NCBI RefSeq assembly: GCF_000759675.1
Contig: NZ_BAWM01000020.1
Span: 171,138 to 235,137, forward strand
Source: Neobacillus niacini
GTDB lineage: Bacteria; Bacillota; Bacilli; Bacillales; Cytobacillaceae
Direction: 5' to 3'
Length of the DNA stretch: 64,000 bases
This document shows positions 34,746-43,442 of the stretch, one piece after another. The stretch's first letter is position 1. Each line of letters starts with the position of its first letter. Under the pieces are notes generated by a model. It saw only the letters and a list, made by a program, of their open reading frames with translations, was not told where the DNA came from and searched no databases. A program made the translations under genes and the position numbers.

Positions 34746-35716
34746 GGAGACAAACTCCTCTCGATTGGTTGATGGTAAATTCGACTTTTCGTTTTACCTG
34801 TACTTTCTAATTTTAATTTTTTCAGGATTTTTTGTGCTATATCGTTTGAAGGGAGATGAAGGAATACTTTCAATTCATTATTGGTTATACTCGGCTTCAA
34901 TAGGTGGAAGTAATCGTTTATAGCTTCCAAATGGGCATCTTTTGAGGAGAATTGGCATGTGGGACAGAACCAAGTCCCTTTTATGTAAGTCATAGGTATG
35001 GTTGAACATTTTGTACAGCAGACTCCAGTTACAATATCCGTCGGTGCAATTTTGTATTGACCTAGGATGTTTATCTTTTTAGGTTGATGATTACGAAGAA
35101 GTATGTCTGTCATTTTATTAATCTCAGTAAGGCTTATTTTTTCCTCCTGGTATATAGCTTCACAGGTCTCTATTTTTTCAAAAATTTCTCTTGCTTTACA
35201 TACTCTGGTTAAATCCGATTCAATTTCAGGGCACGCTTTTAACTTGGTTTTGACATTGCTGAAAAAAACAAGGTAATCGATGGGTAAATCTTTAAACCCA
35301 AGACTTCGAAAGAAACTTTTTAAAAGAGCTTGATTTCTTTTAGCCTGTATTCGAGGATCTTCAAAGGCTTCATTATCTTCTAAACGAATGAGCTGCTGAA
35401 ATGTATTATCAAAGGTTATAGTACCGGAAATATTTTTTGCTTCAATGATGAGTATATACTTTGTGGAAATCAGGAGGGTATCAATTTGGAAGTGGACACC
35501 ATAGACTTTAAGTTGGAGGTCATGAAATATGTAATATTGATTGGCAGGCAGTTCTTTTAGGTACTTATCTAATGTTATTTCTCCCCAATAACCAGCCCAT
35601 CTTTTGGCTAAGTCCTTTTCAACATCGGGACGTTTAAAGAAACCAATTAGTAAGCGCCTTAGTAAAATCTCAGTTAAAACCAGGCGCAGTGGCTTTGTTA
35701 ATTCTTTCATTATCAA
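34730..35716 (-). CDS. NERD-domain protein with C-terminal zinc ribbon
   Basis: A 328-residue protein. The NERD (nuclease-related) domain is at about 35-155, with RWAGYWGE, FQIDTLLIS and ILIIEAKN holding the Asp/Glu-x-Lys nuclease-like core. A C-terminal zinc ribbon (CCTKCSTIP and CPTC) follows, then a helical tail. The start is TTG at 35716 (GGAGTGA upstream) or ATG two codons later. It overlaps comFA by 16 bases, implying joint expression with the DNA-uptake machinery. The activity is not established. Confidence 0.82.
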   Translation of the reverse strand: MIMKELTKPLRLVLTEILLRRLLIGFFKRPDVEKDLAKRWAGYWGEITLDKYLKELPANQYYIFHDLQLKVYGVHFQIDTLLISTKYILIIEAKNISGTITFDNTFQQLIRLEDNEAFEDPRIQAKRNQALLKSFFRSLGFKDLPIDYLVFFSNVKTKLKACPEIESDLTRVCKAREIFEKIETCEAIYQEEKISLTEINKMTDILLRNHQPKKINILGQYKIAPTDIVTGVCCTKCSTIPMTYIKGTWFCPTCQFSSKDAHLEAINDYFHLLKPSITNNELKVFLHLPSNDIAQKILKKLKLESTGKTKSRIYHQPIERSLSPCAFS

Positions 35717-35821
35717 AGCTATATCACTCCTTTAGTATTTTTTAAACATTTTCTACAGGGAGTGACAAAATTCCTGCTAAATGTCGAATGATTCTTTTTT
35801 GCTAAAAAATATGGAGATATC

Positions 35822-35945
35822 TAATCCCGCGGGTTTTGAGGATAATCCCGCCAACTTTTGAATTAATCCCGCGAGTTTCAGGGATAATCCCGCCAACTTT
35901 TGGCGTATTCCCGCCGGATTCAACAATAATTCCGCCCGGCGGACT
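35822..35945. repeat. six-unit 21-bp tandem repeat
   Basis: Units start at 35822, 35843, 35864, 35885, 35906 and 35927, each beginning TAATCCCGC (last two diverged to TATTCCCGC and TAATTCCGC), with alternating CCAACTTTTG-type and GGTTTTGA-type cores. The period is a multiple of three, so both strands stay open and read as seven-residue repeats (IIPPTF on plus, GGIIP on minus), but no ribosome site is seen. Confidence 0.85.
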
Positions 35946-35965
35946 TTTTTCTAACCAACTCCATC

Positions 35966-35987
35966 AAAAAACCAGGCAACAGCCTGG
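35966..35987 (-). terminator. terminator after degV
   Basis: A 6-bp GC-rich stem CCAGGC/GCCTGG around AACA is followed by a T run on the minus strand. Confidence 0.65.
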
Positions 35988-36000
35988 CATTGCACACACT

Positions 36001-36840
36001 CTATTTTTTCATCCAGCCAAGGCCCATTGCACCTTCTCCTAAATGAGTTCCAATAACAGGACCAAAGTAGCTTATGGTGAATTCTACGTTTGGATACAAG
36101 GTTTCGAGCTCAGACTTCCAATCCAGTGCTTCTTCTTCGCGGTTAGCATGGATGATGGCGGCTTGATAGTTCTCGCCGCTGGCAGCGTCTTCACCTAGCA
36201 GGTCGACCATCCGTTTCATTGCTTTTTTTCGAGTGCGAATTTTCTCAAATGGGACGATGACCCTTTCTTCAAAGTGAAGAAGTGGTTTTACTTGAAGCAA
36301 GCTGCCAATAATCGCTTGGGCACTTGATAGACGTCCGCCACGCTGGAGATGTGACAAGTCGTCCACCATAAAATAGGCGCGTGCTGTTTTTTTCAATTCC
36401 TCAAGACGAGACATGATTTTATCAGCTTCTTCGCCATTTTTAGCCATTTTCGCAGCTTTAATGGCATATAACCCTTGTGGCATACAGCTGAATTCCGAAT
36501 CAAATGGGTAGACCTTAATATTGTCTACCATGGTACTAGCCGTCACAGCTCCAGCAAATGTACCGCTGATTCCACTTGAGAGGTGGATACTGATGACAGC
36601 ATCATAGTCTTTAGACAATCGTTCAAACAACTCTACAAATTGACCGATTGGAGGCTGTGAGGTGGTTGGAAGTTCTTTCTCTTTCACTTGTTGATAAAAT
36701 TGTCCTGCTGTAATATCAACTTCTTCCTGATATGCCTCGTTACCGAAGATGACATTTAACGGGATCATTTGTATATTCCATTTATCGCGTATTTCTTTCG
36801 GTATGTAAGCTGTACTATCCGTAACAACGGCCGTTTTCAT
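36001..36840 (-). CDS. degV: DegV family fatty-acid-binding protein
   Basis: A 279-residue DegV/FakB-type protein that binds a fatty acid for phosphorylation by a FakA-type kinase. Visible marks are TDSTAYIPKE at the N-terminus and HLSSGISGTFAGA (about 80-92), which forms the acyl-carboxylate site. It lies next to degU, as in B. subtilis. Single gene with its own terminator. Confidence 0.88.
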   Translation of the reverse strand: MKTAVVTDSTAYIPKEIRDKWNIQMIPLNVIFGNEAYQEEVDITAGQFYQQVKEKELPTTSQPPIGQFVELFERLSKDYDAVISIHLSSGISGTFAGAVTASTMVDNIKVYPFDSEFSCMPQGLYAIKAAKMAKNGEEADKIMSRLEELKKTARAYFMVDDLSHLQRGGRLSSAQAIIGSLLQVKPLLHFEERVIVPFEKIRTRKKAMKRMVDLLGEDAASGENYQAAIIHANREEEALDWKSELETLYPNVEFTISYFGPVIGTHLGEGAMGLGWMKK

Positions 36841-36915
36841 ATTGAAACCATCCTTAAATATATGTTTTGTTCTATTTTAAATGAAAAAGAATGAAAATGC
36901 ATTTTATTTAATAAA

Positions 36916-37015
36916 AGGCAGTGTTAAACTTGTCTGTTGATTTGTGCTCCAGGCGCTTCGCTTTCCGCACAAATCAACAGAGTTACAAAATCAATAATAC
37001 CCTTTAACACAGTCT
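36916..37015. mobile_element. MITE-like palindromic element
   Basis: 100 bp with 13-bp terminal inverted repeats (36916-36928 and 37003-37015, two mismatches), flanked by direct AATAAA copies (36910-36915 and 37016-37021). Inside is a perfect 14-bp inverted repeat (36934-36947 with 36967-36980) around a GCGCTTCGC core resembling repeats I recall from many Bacillus intergenic regions. No ORF. Confidence 0.6.
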
Positions 37016-37071
37016 AATAAAATGCAAAAGGCACGCTCATCTAGAGCATGCCCTTCCCATAAAACGTAAAC

Positions 37072-37755
37072 TTAACGAACTTCAACCCAGCCGTTTTTAA
37101 TCGCCACAACAACTGCTTGTGTACGGTCGTTAACGTTCATTTTTTGTAAAATGTTACTCACATGATTTTTAACCGTTTTTTCACTGATAAATAAAGCTTC
37201 CCCGATTCCACGGTTACTTTTACCATCAGCCAGCATTTGCAGTACTTCGCATTCACGGCGTGTTAACAGATGAAGCGGACGACGAAGTTCAAGCGTTTGA
37301 ACAAATGCACCGCCGCCAGTACGTCCAGCTGTCAGTTTGCGATATTCATTTACTAAGTTATGGGTTACCTTTGGATGTAAGTAGCAGCCACCGTCAGCCA
37401 CTACCCGAACTGCCTCAATTAGTGCGTCTGCATCCATTTCCTTTAGCAAATATCCTCTTGCACCGGTTTGGAGTGCATGCGTCACATAGTTTTCATCATC
37501 ATGGATGGATAAGATGATAATTTTGGTGTCTGGAAACTTTTCTGATAGCTCACGTGTAGCCTCAATCCCATTCATTTGAGGCATATTAATATCCATGATC
37601 ACTACATCTGGATTATAGGCATTTACAATGGTTATCGCATCACTGCCGTCATCACCCTCGGCAACAACTTGGAATGCTTTTTCGAATTCTAGAATTCGTT
37701 TAACCCCTTCTCTGAATAGTTGATGGTCGTCAATAATCGCAATCTTAGTCATCAT
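37072..37755 (-). CDS. degU: two-component response regulator DegU
   Basis: LuxR/NarL-type regulator (227 aa) of exoenzymes, competence and motility. The receiver domain has the phospho-Asp in VVIMDINMP (about 56) and Lys near 104. The C-terminal HTH ([21 protein letters not shown], about 160-220) ends with [10 protein letters not shown]. It lies 40 bases after degS, so the pair is co-transcribed. ATG at 37755 or the next codon. Confidence 0.95.
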   Translation of the reverse strand: MMTKIAIIDDHQLFREGVKRILEFEKAFQVVAEGDDGSDAITIVNAYNPDVVIMDINMPQMNGIEATRELSEKFPDTKIIILSIHDDENYVTHALQTGARGYLLKEMDADALIEAVRVVADGGCYLHPKVTHNLVNEYRKLTAGRTGGGAFVQTLELRRPLHLLTRRECEVLQMLADGKSNRGIGEALFISEKTVKNHVSNILQKMNVNDRTQAVVVAIKNGWVEVR

Positions 37756-37795
37756 TTATTTACCCTCCTGCTCCAATGTATTACATGTTTTTAGT

Positions 37796-38941
37796 TTAAG
37801 ACGGTAATGGGACCACAATAAAAACAGCAGTTCCTTTTCCTATTTTAGATTCAAACGTAATATTTCCTTCAAGAAGCTCTACTCGTTCTCTCATCCCAAT
37901 GATTCCAAATGACTCGGGTTTTTTTTGACTAGTATCAAATCCAGAGCCATTATCCTTGATTAGAACGGTTAATTCATTTTTTGTCATTTCCAGTCTTACT
38001 TTTATTTCGCAAGCATTTGCATGCTTTAAGGCATTTTGCACGGATTCTTGAATTAAACGGAATAGACCAACTTCATACTTAGTAGGAAGCCTGCGTTCTA
38101 AACCAATGTTAATAAACTCAATTTTCGACTTGTTATGATATTCTTCGATGGTTTGTAAATATTTTCTGAGGGTAGGCACTAGGCCTAAATCATCAAGTGC
38201 CATCGGACGAAGGTCATAAATAATTCTCCGGACCTCGTAAAGTGCAGCACGGACCATTTTTTTGAAGCTGCCAATCTCTTTAAAAGCTTCCTCAGGTCCT
38301 TGCTCCCGATAAACACGATCAACCAAATCAGATCTCATAATAACATTTGCAAGCATTTGTGCTGGACCGTCGTGAATATCTCTAGATAGTCGTTTTCGCT
38401 CTTCCTCTTGGGCTTCGATTATCTTCAAGCCAAAGTCCTGTTTGGCTTTTGCATTCTGTAATTCTTCACCCATAAGTTTTAAGTCACTCATGAGATAATT
38501 CATGACCACTGAAATCTGCGAAATGAGCTGGTCTGCACGGTCAATCGTTTCGTCTAACCCCAATAGCCTGCGCTCGAGGTCAGCTCGTTTATCCAAGAGC
38601 TGTTTCTTATATTGCCAATTAATGGAGAGGTCCATTTGTAGCTGGTGCGCTTTTTCATAAGCCTCCCTGACCTCAGCTTCAGAATATGTTTTAAAATTCA
38701 TACTTAGTTCTGATAAGGTTAATCTCGCCTTAAGAACCAGTTCTTCTAGGCGTTCCTCTTCAGCATTTAATTTCACCATCATTTCTTTAATGGTGCGTAG
38801 TTCAGTTGTCATATTTTCGTAGTCTTTTCGGCATTGCTCACTTATTTGAAATATATCACTTTTACTGCTCGTGACGGTTTCAATCATCTCTTCACGGATT
38901 TCATCAATCGACTTTACATTAATCTTCTGAATTTTCGCCAT
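37796..38941 (-). CDS. degS: sensor histidine kinase DegS
   Basis: Cytoplasmic kinase (381 aa; B. subtilis 385) that phosphorylates DegU. A long coiled-coil sensor half (about 1-175) is followed by the HisKA_3 box with the phospho-His in SRDIHDGPAQ (about 188) and a C-terminal ATPase domain (NALKHAN, DNGSGFD, GIIGMRER). No membrane helix, as expected for DegS. Divergent from yvyE. Confidence 0.95.
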   Translation of the reverse strand: MAKIQKINVKSIDEIREEMIETVTSSKSDIFQISEQCRKDYENMTTELRTIKEMMVKLNAEEERLEELVLKARLTLSELSMNFKTYSEAEVREAYEKAHQLQMDLSINWQYKKQLLDKRADLERRLLGLDETIDRADQLISQISVVMNYLMSDLKLMGEELQNAKAKQDFGLKIIEAQEEERKRLSRDIHDGPAQMLANVIMRSDLVDRVYREQGPEEAFKEIGSFKKMVRAALYEVRRIIYDLRPMALDDLGLVPTLRKYLQTIEEYHNKSKIEFINIGLERRLPTKYEVGLFRLIQESVQNALKHANACEIKVRLEMTKNELTVLIKDNGSGFDTSQKKPESFGIIGMRERVELLEGNITFESKIGKGTAVFIVVPLPS

Positions 38942-39202
38942 GCTCTCCTCCGGAGACCTTTTTTCTAGTTTAACGCGAATTGTAATATTTTACTATCTGT
39001 GAGCGTTAAACCAAAAAATTTCCCAACTGTATAGTGCATAAGTAGTATAATGTTTGGTAGCTAAACTACTATTTTAAGAAAATTGATTTACATTATTTGA
39101 ACAATATTTATTATAACATGGGAAAATTATTTCTATATTAAAGTTATATTACACCTATGTTTTTTTTATATCATTTGAAAAAAGTTATGGAGGGAGAAAA
39201 CC

Positions 39203-39838
39203 ATGCTATCTCGGTATTTTACTGTTAAGAAGGATGCTTACGAAAATGAAATTATCATTCAAAAGTCGCGTTTTATTGCCCATATTAAAAGAGCAGAAAA
39301 TGAATTGGAAGCACAGGAATTCATCCAAACGCTAAAGAAAAAATATTGGGATGCCACCCATAATTGTTCGGCCTATCTGATAGGTGAAAATGATCAAAAT
39401 CAAAAGGCCAATGATGACGGTGAACCAAGTGGGACTGCAGGCGTACCGATTCTTGAGGTGTTGAAGAAAAAGAAACTGAAAGATACTGTTGTCGTAATTA
39501 CCCGCTACTTTGGAGGGGTTAAATTAGGCGCTGGCGGACTGATTCGTGCTTATGGAAAGGCGACATCAGAAGGTTTAGATAAAGCGGGTATCGTTGAGCG
39601 GAGACTAGTTCAAGTTATTCATGTAAAGATTGATTATACTTGGCTTGGAAAAGTTGAAAAGGAACTCCGGGAGTCTGAATATATCATAAAGGAAATTCAT
39701 TATCTTGATACAGTTGAAGTGGAAGTATACGTGAATGAAGACCAAGTAAGTGTGTTCAATGATTGGGTAATTGAACTTACAAACGGACAAGCAGGCATCA
39801 AAAAAGGGGAAACGGATTATCTAGAAGTCTTACTTTAG
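39203..39838 (+). CDS. yvyE: YigZ/IMPACT family protein YvyE
   Basis: A 211-residue UPF0029/IMPACT-family protein. The N-terminal domain has the typical KSRFIAHIKR, NDDGEPSGTAG (about 72-82) and RYFGGVKLGAGGL (about 97-109), followed by a small C-terminal ferredoxin-like domain. Related proteins interact with translation or Gcn2-type kinases; the role in Bacillus is unclear. GGAGGGAG precedes the ATG. Divergent from degS, matching B. subtilis order. Confidence 0.9.
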   Translation: MLSRYFTVKKDAYENEIIIQKSRFIAHIKRAENELEAQEFIQTLKKKYWDATHNCSAYLIGENDQNQKANDDGEPSGTAGVPILEVLKKKKLKDTVVVITRYFGGVKLGAGGLIRAYGKATSEGLDKAGIVERRLVQVIHVKIDYTWLGKVEKELRESEYIIKEIHYLDTVEVEVYVNEDQVSVFNDWVIELTNGQAGIKKGETDYLEVLL

Positions 39839-39844
39839 AAAAAA

Positions 39845-39898
39845 GAGACTGACTCAAATGCCACTCACTTGTGCCATTTTGAGTCAGTCCCCTTTTTA
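39845..39898. terminator. bidirectional terminator between yvyE and tagO
   Basis: A long hairpin with arms around 39847-39860 and 39875-39889 (GACTGACTCAAA type, few mismatches) has T/A runs on both sides, between convergent genes. Confidence 0.8.
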
Positions 39899-40960
39899 TG
39901 ATCGATCCTTTGCAGCAGTAATACCAAACATACGTAATATTTTTAATAATGGATGGAAGTCATTCCCCATGAGACCAATTTTTTCAGCTATTAGCTCCAT
40001 TAATAAGATAAGAGCTCCAATTAAAAGAATGGAGACACCAATTCTTGCTTGAGAATAAACAACAGCCACAAGTCCAAAGAAGGATGCCATTGCATAAATC
40101 ATTAACACTGTTTGCCGGTGAGAGTAGCCTAGCCGGAGCAGACAATGGTGCAAATGAGATTTATCGGGGGCTGACAGCGGTTGATTATTAATAATCCTTC
40201 GAATGATGGCAAAGAAAGTATCGGAAATCGGAACTCCCAGTATAATGACCGGAATGATAAAAGAAATAAACGTTACATTTTTATACCCTAACAAGGAGAG
40301 AACCGAAATAATAAACCCTAAAAACAGTGCCCCGGTGTCACCCATGAAAATACTTGCAGGATGGAAGTTATAGAAAAGGAAGCCCAAGGTCCCCATTAAG
40401 ACAATAGTACCGACTGCAACAACATACAGGTTCCCTTGGATAAGTGCCATTCCTGAGATTGTAACCAAGGCTATTGAGGATACACCTGCCGCAAGTCCAT
40501 CTAAACCGTCAATTAAGTTGATCGCATTTGTAATCCCAACTATCCATAGAATCGTAAACGGAATACTTAAATAACCAAATTCCAGCTGGCCTCCAAATGG
40601 GAGATTAATGAAATTCACTTGCAGGTCACCTAAGAAAACGACGGTGAGGGCGGCTGCAAATTGCCCAATGAATTTGTACTTGGCTGAAAGCTCAAATAAA
40701 TCATCACAAATTCCTGTAAAAACAATAATAGTACTGCCTATTAGAATGGCGATTGAAGCAGGGTTAAAAGGCTTTAAAATCATGATTCCGATGATAAAAC
40801 TAATAAAAATGGCTAAACCGCCAAGCCTTGGCATGGTAGACTGATGAACCTTACGCTGATTTGGCTTGTCGGTTGCTCCTATAAAGACAGCTAACTTTTT
40901 TATTATTGGAGTAATAAGAATGGTTATGATAAAACATACTATCAAGGTAAAAAAAAGCAT
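39896..40960 (-). CDS. tagO: undecaprenyl-phosphate GlcNAc-1-phosphate transferase (TagO-like), copy 1
   Basis: Polytopic MraY/WecA-family enzyme (354 aa) that moves GlcNAc-1-P from UDP-GlcNAc to undecaprenyl phosphate, the first step of wall teichoic acid and related polymers. Conserved loops are NAINLIDGLDGLAAG (about 155-170), FMGDTGALFLG (about 205-215) and PDKSHLHHCLLRLG. ATG at 40960 follows GAGGAGG; a longer frame to 40990 is unlikely. A close paralogue lies immediately upstream. Confidence 0.92.
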   Translation of the reverse strand: MLFFTLIVCFIITILITPIIKKLAVFIGATDKPNQRKVHQSTMPRLGGLAIFISFIIGIMILKPFNPASIAILIGSTIIVFTGICDDLFELSAKYKFIGQFAAALTVVFLGDLQVNFINLPFGGQLEFGYLSIPFTILWIVGITNAINLIDGLDGLAAGVSSIALVTISGMALIQGNLYVVAVGTIVLMGTLGFLFYNFHPASIFMGDTGALFLGFIISVLSLLGYKNVTFISFIIPVIILGVPISDTFFAIIRRIINNQPLSAPDKSHLHHCLLRLGYSHRQTVLMIYAMASFFGLVAVVYSQARIGVSILLIGALILLMELIAEKIGLMGNDFHPLLKILRMFGITAAKDRS

Positions 40961-41082
40961 AGCGAACCTCCTCGATAGTATCATGTCCATAAATGTAATT
41001 TTGAAAACAGTGTATGTATGGTAAAAAACAGGAAAACTTTTTTTAAAATTTTGTTTAAAAAATATCCCATATATACAAAATC

Positions 41083-41114
41083 AAAAAAAGCCTAAAAACG
41101 TTGTTTTAGGCTTT
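41083..41114 (-). terminator. terminator between the two tagO copies
   Basis: Arms 41087-41097 and 41104-41114 pair perfectly (11 bp), with a long T run on the minus strand. The two paralogues are therefore separate transcripts. Confidence 0.85.
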
Positions 41115-41131
41115 ACTATGAATATATGATT

Positions 41132-42205
41132 TTATCTATTTTTTACATTCACAGGCATGAGTCCTTTAATAAAATTCAAGAGAGGTTTATAGTCCTCACG
41201 AATGAGACCAATACTCTCAACAACTAACTCTATCGTAATTAACAGCGCTAAAATGACAGTGATTGAACCCCAAACGGTTGATTGTGAAAAAACAAACGCA
41301 GCAAGACCAAACAGAGCAGCCATAGCATAAATTAATAAGACTGTTTGACGATGAGTAAATCCTATTTTTAATAAGCAGTGATGGAGATGCGATTTATCTG
41401 GTGCCGATAAGGGCTGCTTGTTAACTAGTCGGCGAATAATCGCAAAGAACGTATCAGAAATTGGTACTCCGAGAATAATAACCGGAATAATTAATGAGAT
41501 AAAAGTTACATTTTTATATCCTAGTAATGACAATACAGCAATAATATATCCTAAGAAAAGTGCTCCCGTATCACCCATAAAAATCTTAGCAGGGTGAAAG
41601 TTAAAAACTAGGAAACCTAAGGTACTGGCAGCCACAATTAACGCAATCATAGTAACATACTGGTTACCCATGATCATTGACATTCCCGCGATAGAGAATA
41701 AGGCTATTGATGACACACCGCCTGCTAAGCCATCTAAACCATCTATTAGATTAATCGCATTTGTAATTCCAATAATCCAAATCATCGTTATTGGAATACT
41801 TAAGTATCCAAAATCAATGATACCACCAAATGGAAGGTTGATAAATTCAACTTTTAGCCCCCCATAAATGACCACTACAGCCGCGGCTGCAATTTGTCCT
41901 GCTAGTTTTAGCTTCGGAGAGATTTCCTTCACATCATCAAGCATACCTGTTAAAAGGATAATAATACTTCCTATAACGATTGAATAATGAAATTCCCCAT
42001 AAGGAACGCCAGCGGGTTTACTAATTAATACTCCAATCAAAAAGCTTAAAAAGATTGCTAATCCCCCTAAACGAGGCATTATACGTGAATGAACTTTTCT
42101 TTGGTTGGGTTTATCTGTTGCTCCAATCAAAAATGCTAGTTTCTTAACGAGCGGAGTGAGTAGTATTGTTGCAAAAAAACAGATTGCTAGAGTTAGATAA
42201 AACAT
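41132..42205 (-). CDS. TagO-like undecaprenyl-phosphate GlcNAc-1-P transferase, copy 2
   Basis: A 357-residue paralogue of the downstream tagO, with the same loops (NAINLIDGLDGLAGG, FMGDTGALFLG, HLHHCLLKIG) and about 11 helices. All catalytic Asp and His residues seen in copy 1 are present, so both should be active. ATG at 42205 follows GGAGGAG. Which copy feeds teichoic acid and which feeds the rhamnose polymer made by the adjacent cluster cannot be told from sequence. Confidence 0.9.
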   Translation of the reverse strand: MFYLTLAICFFATILLTPLVKKLAFLIGATDKPNQRKVHSRIMPRLGGLAIFLSFLIGVLISKPAGVPYGEFHYSIVIGSIIILLTGMLDDVKEISPKLKLAGQIAAAAVVVIYGGLKVEFINLPFGGIIDFGYLSIPITMIWIIGITNAINLIDGLDGLAGGVSSIALFSIAGMSMIMGNQYVTMIALIVAASTLGFLVFNFHPAKIFMGDTGALFLGYIIAVLSLLGYKNVTFISLIIPVIILGVPISDTFFAIIRRLVNKQPLSAPDKSHLHHCLLKIGFTHRQTVLLIYAMAALFGLAAFVFSQSTVWGSITVILALLITIELVVESIGLIREDYKPLLNFIKGLMPVNVKNR

Positions 42206-42548
42206 AGTCTCCTCCAAGTTTTACATTTCTATAGTTTTATTATTATTTTAATTGTAATTTTTAACTTGCCATCATTTCCTAATGGATTATAGCATAGTCC
42301 CATATATAAATAAACTAGGACTAGAAACATAAATTGCTCCTTAATTTGTTTGAAAACGGTTCAAAACCGCATTAAAACAGGCATTTCCCAATTAAAATTT
42401 CTCTTGCCGAGTAATGTTTTCAATATCATGACAAATTAAAGTCAAATTTTATTCAACTTATTTGTTTCAATTAACCACTCATATAGACGGTTAATATTAA
42501 GATTTAGTTTCAAATCGATGTTAACTTTTTCACAAAATATTTATGTGA
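42206..42548. other. gap upstream of tagO copy 2
   Basis: About 340 AT-rich bases. A weak minus-strand hairpin (CGGTT/AACCG, 42357-42369, then TTTT) may be a second terminator for the rhamnose operon. Nothing else recognised. Confidence 0.4.
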
Positions 42549-42583
42549 AAAAAAAATCCCCCTTTCTGAGTGAAAGGGAGATT
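42549..42583 (-). terminator. terminator of the rml operon
   Basis: Arms 42555-42566 and 42572-42583 pair with one mismatch around TGAGT, with a strong T run on the minus strand. Confidence 0.85.
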
Positions 42584-42596
42584 GATTATATAGACA

Positions 42597-43442
42597 TCAT
42601 TCTTTTGATTCTGCTAAATAAGCTGCAAGGGCTTCTTTCCAATCACGTAATGACTTTAGTCCTTGTTTTTCAATCATTTTCTTACTTAATACTGAGTATT
42701 TAGGACGAGCAGCTGGGCGTGGGAATTGGTCACTTGTTAATGGATTTACCTTCACATTCATTTCTGCCTGCTTAAAGATTTCCACTGCAAATTCATACCA
42801 TGAGCAGACACCGCTGTTCGTGGCATGATAAATTCCATATTTTTCAGTCTCCATTAGCTCAACCATGAACTGGGCTAGATCGACGGTGTAGGTTGGTGAA
42901 CCAACCTGATCATGTACAACACCGACTTCTCCTCGCTCTTTACCAAGGCGAATCATGGTTTTCACAAAATTATTTCCATAAATCCCGAACACCCAAGCTG
43001 TACGAACAATAAAAAATTCATTTAGGTGCTTTTGCAATAGCTGTTCACCAGCCAACTTTGTTCGTCCATATGCACCCAGGGGTTTGGTCGGTTCATCAAC
43101 CTTATAGGGCTCAGTAGCCGTACCATCAAAAACATAATCAGTGCTAATATAAAGCATTTTCGCACCAGTTAGCTTGGCTGCTTTTGCTAAATATTCCGTA
43201 CCTGCAGCATTGACTTGATAGGCAGCCTCTTCATTCTCTTCAGCCGCATCCACATTCGTATAGGCTGCACAGTGAAGGATGACGTCTGGCTTCACTTCAC
43301 TAATATATGCGAGAACGTCCTCTTCAATGGTAATATCCAATTGCGCTCGGTCTGCTCCAAAAGCTTGATGGTTCTTTCGGGCTAGTTCCAAAAGAACATC
43401 CTGACCCAATTGACCTGCTGCACCTGTTACAACAACCTTCAT
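42597..43442 (-). CDS. rmlD: dTDP-4-dehydrorhamnose reductase RmlD
   Basis: Last step of dTDP-L-rhamnose synthesis (281 aa). It has an NAD(P)-binding GAAGQLGQDV at the N-terminus, STDYVFDG (about 100-107) and the catalytic YGRTKLAGE (about 126-134). Its ATG shares a base with the rmlB stop (TAATG at 43440-43444). Final gene of the A-C-B-D set. Confidence 0.94.
   Translation of the reverse strand: MKVVVTGAAGQLGQDVLLELARKNHQAFGADRAQLDITIEEDVLAYISEVKPDVILHCAAYTNVDAAEENEEAAYQVNAAGTEYLAKAAKLTGAKMLYISTDYVFDGTATEPYKVDEPTKPLGAYGRTKLAGEQLLQKHLNEFFIVRTAWVFGIYGNNFVKTMIRLGKERGEVGVVHDQVGSPTYTVDLAQFMVELMETEKYGIYHATNSGVCSWYEFAVEIFKQAEMNVKVNPLTSDQFPRPAARPKYSVLSKKMIEKQGLKSLRDWKEALAAYLAESKE

Noticed and set aside
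35717..35821. ComK-box upstream of the NERD-comFA operon
   Set aside because: Looked for paired AAAA-N5-TTTT motifs; none convincing was seen.
35836..36042. 68-codon plus frame with IIPP repeats
   Set aside because: Explained by the 21-bp tandem repeat; no ribosome site, and it runs into the antisense end of degV.
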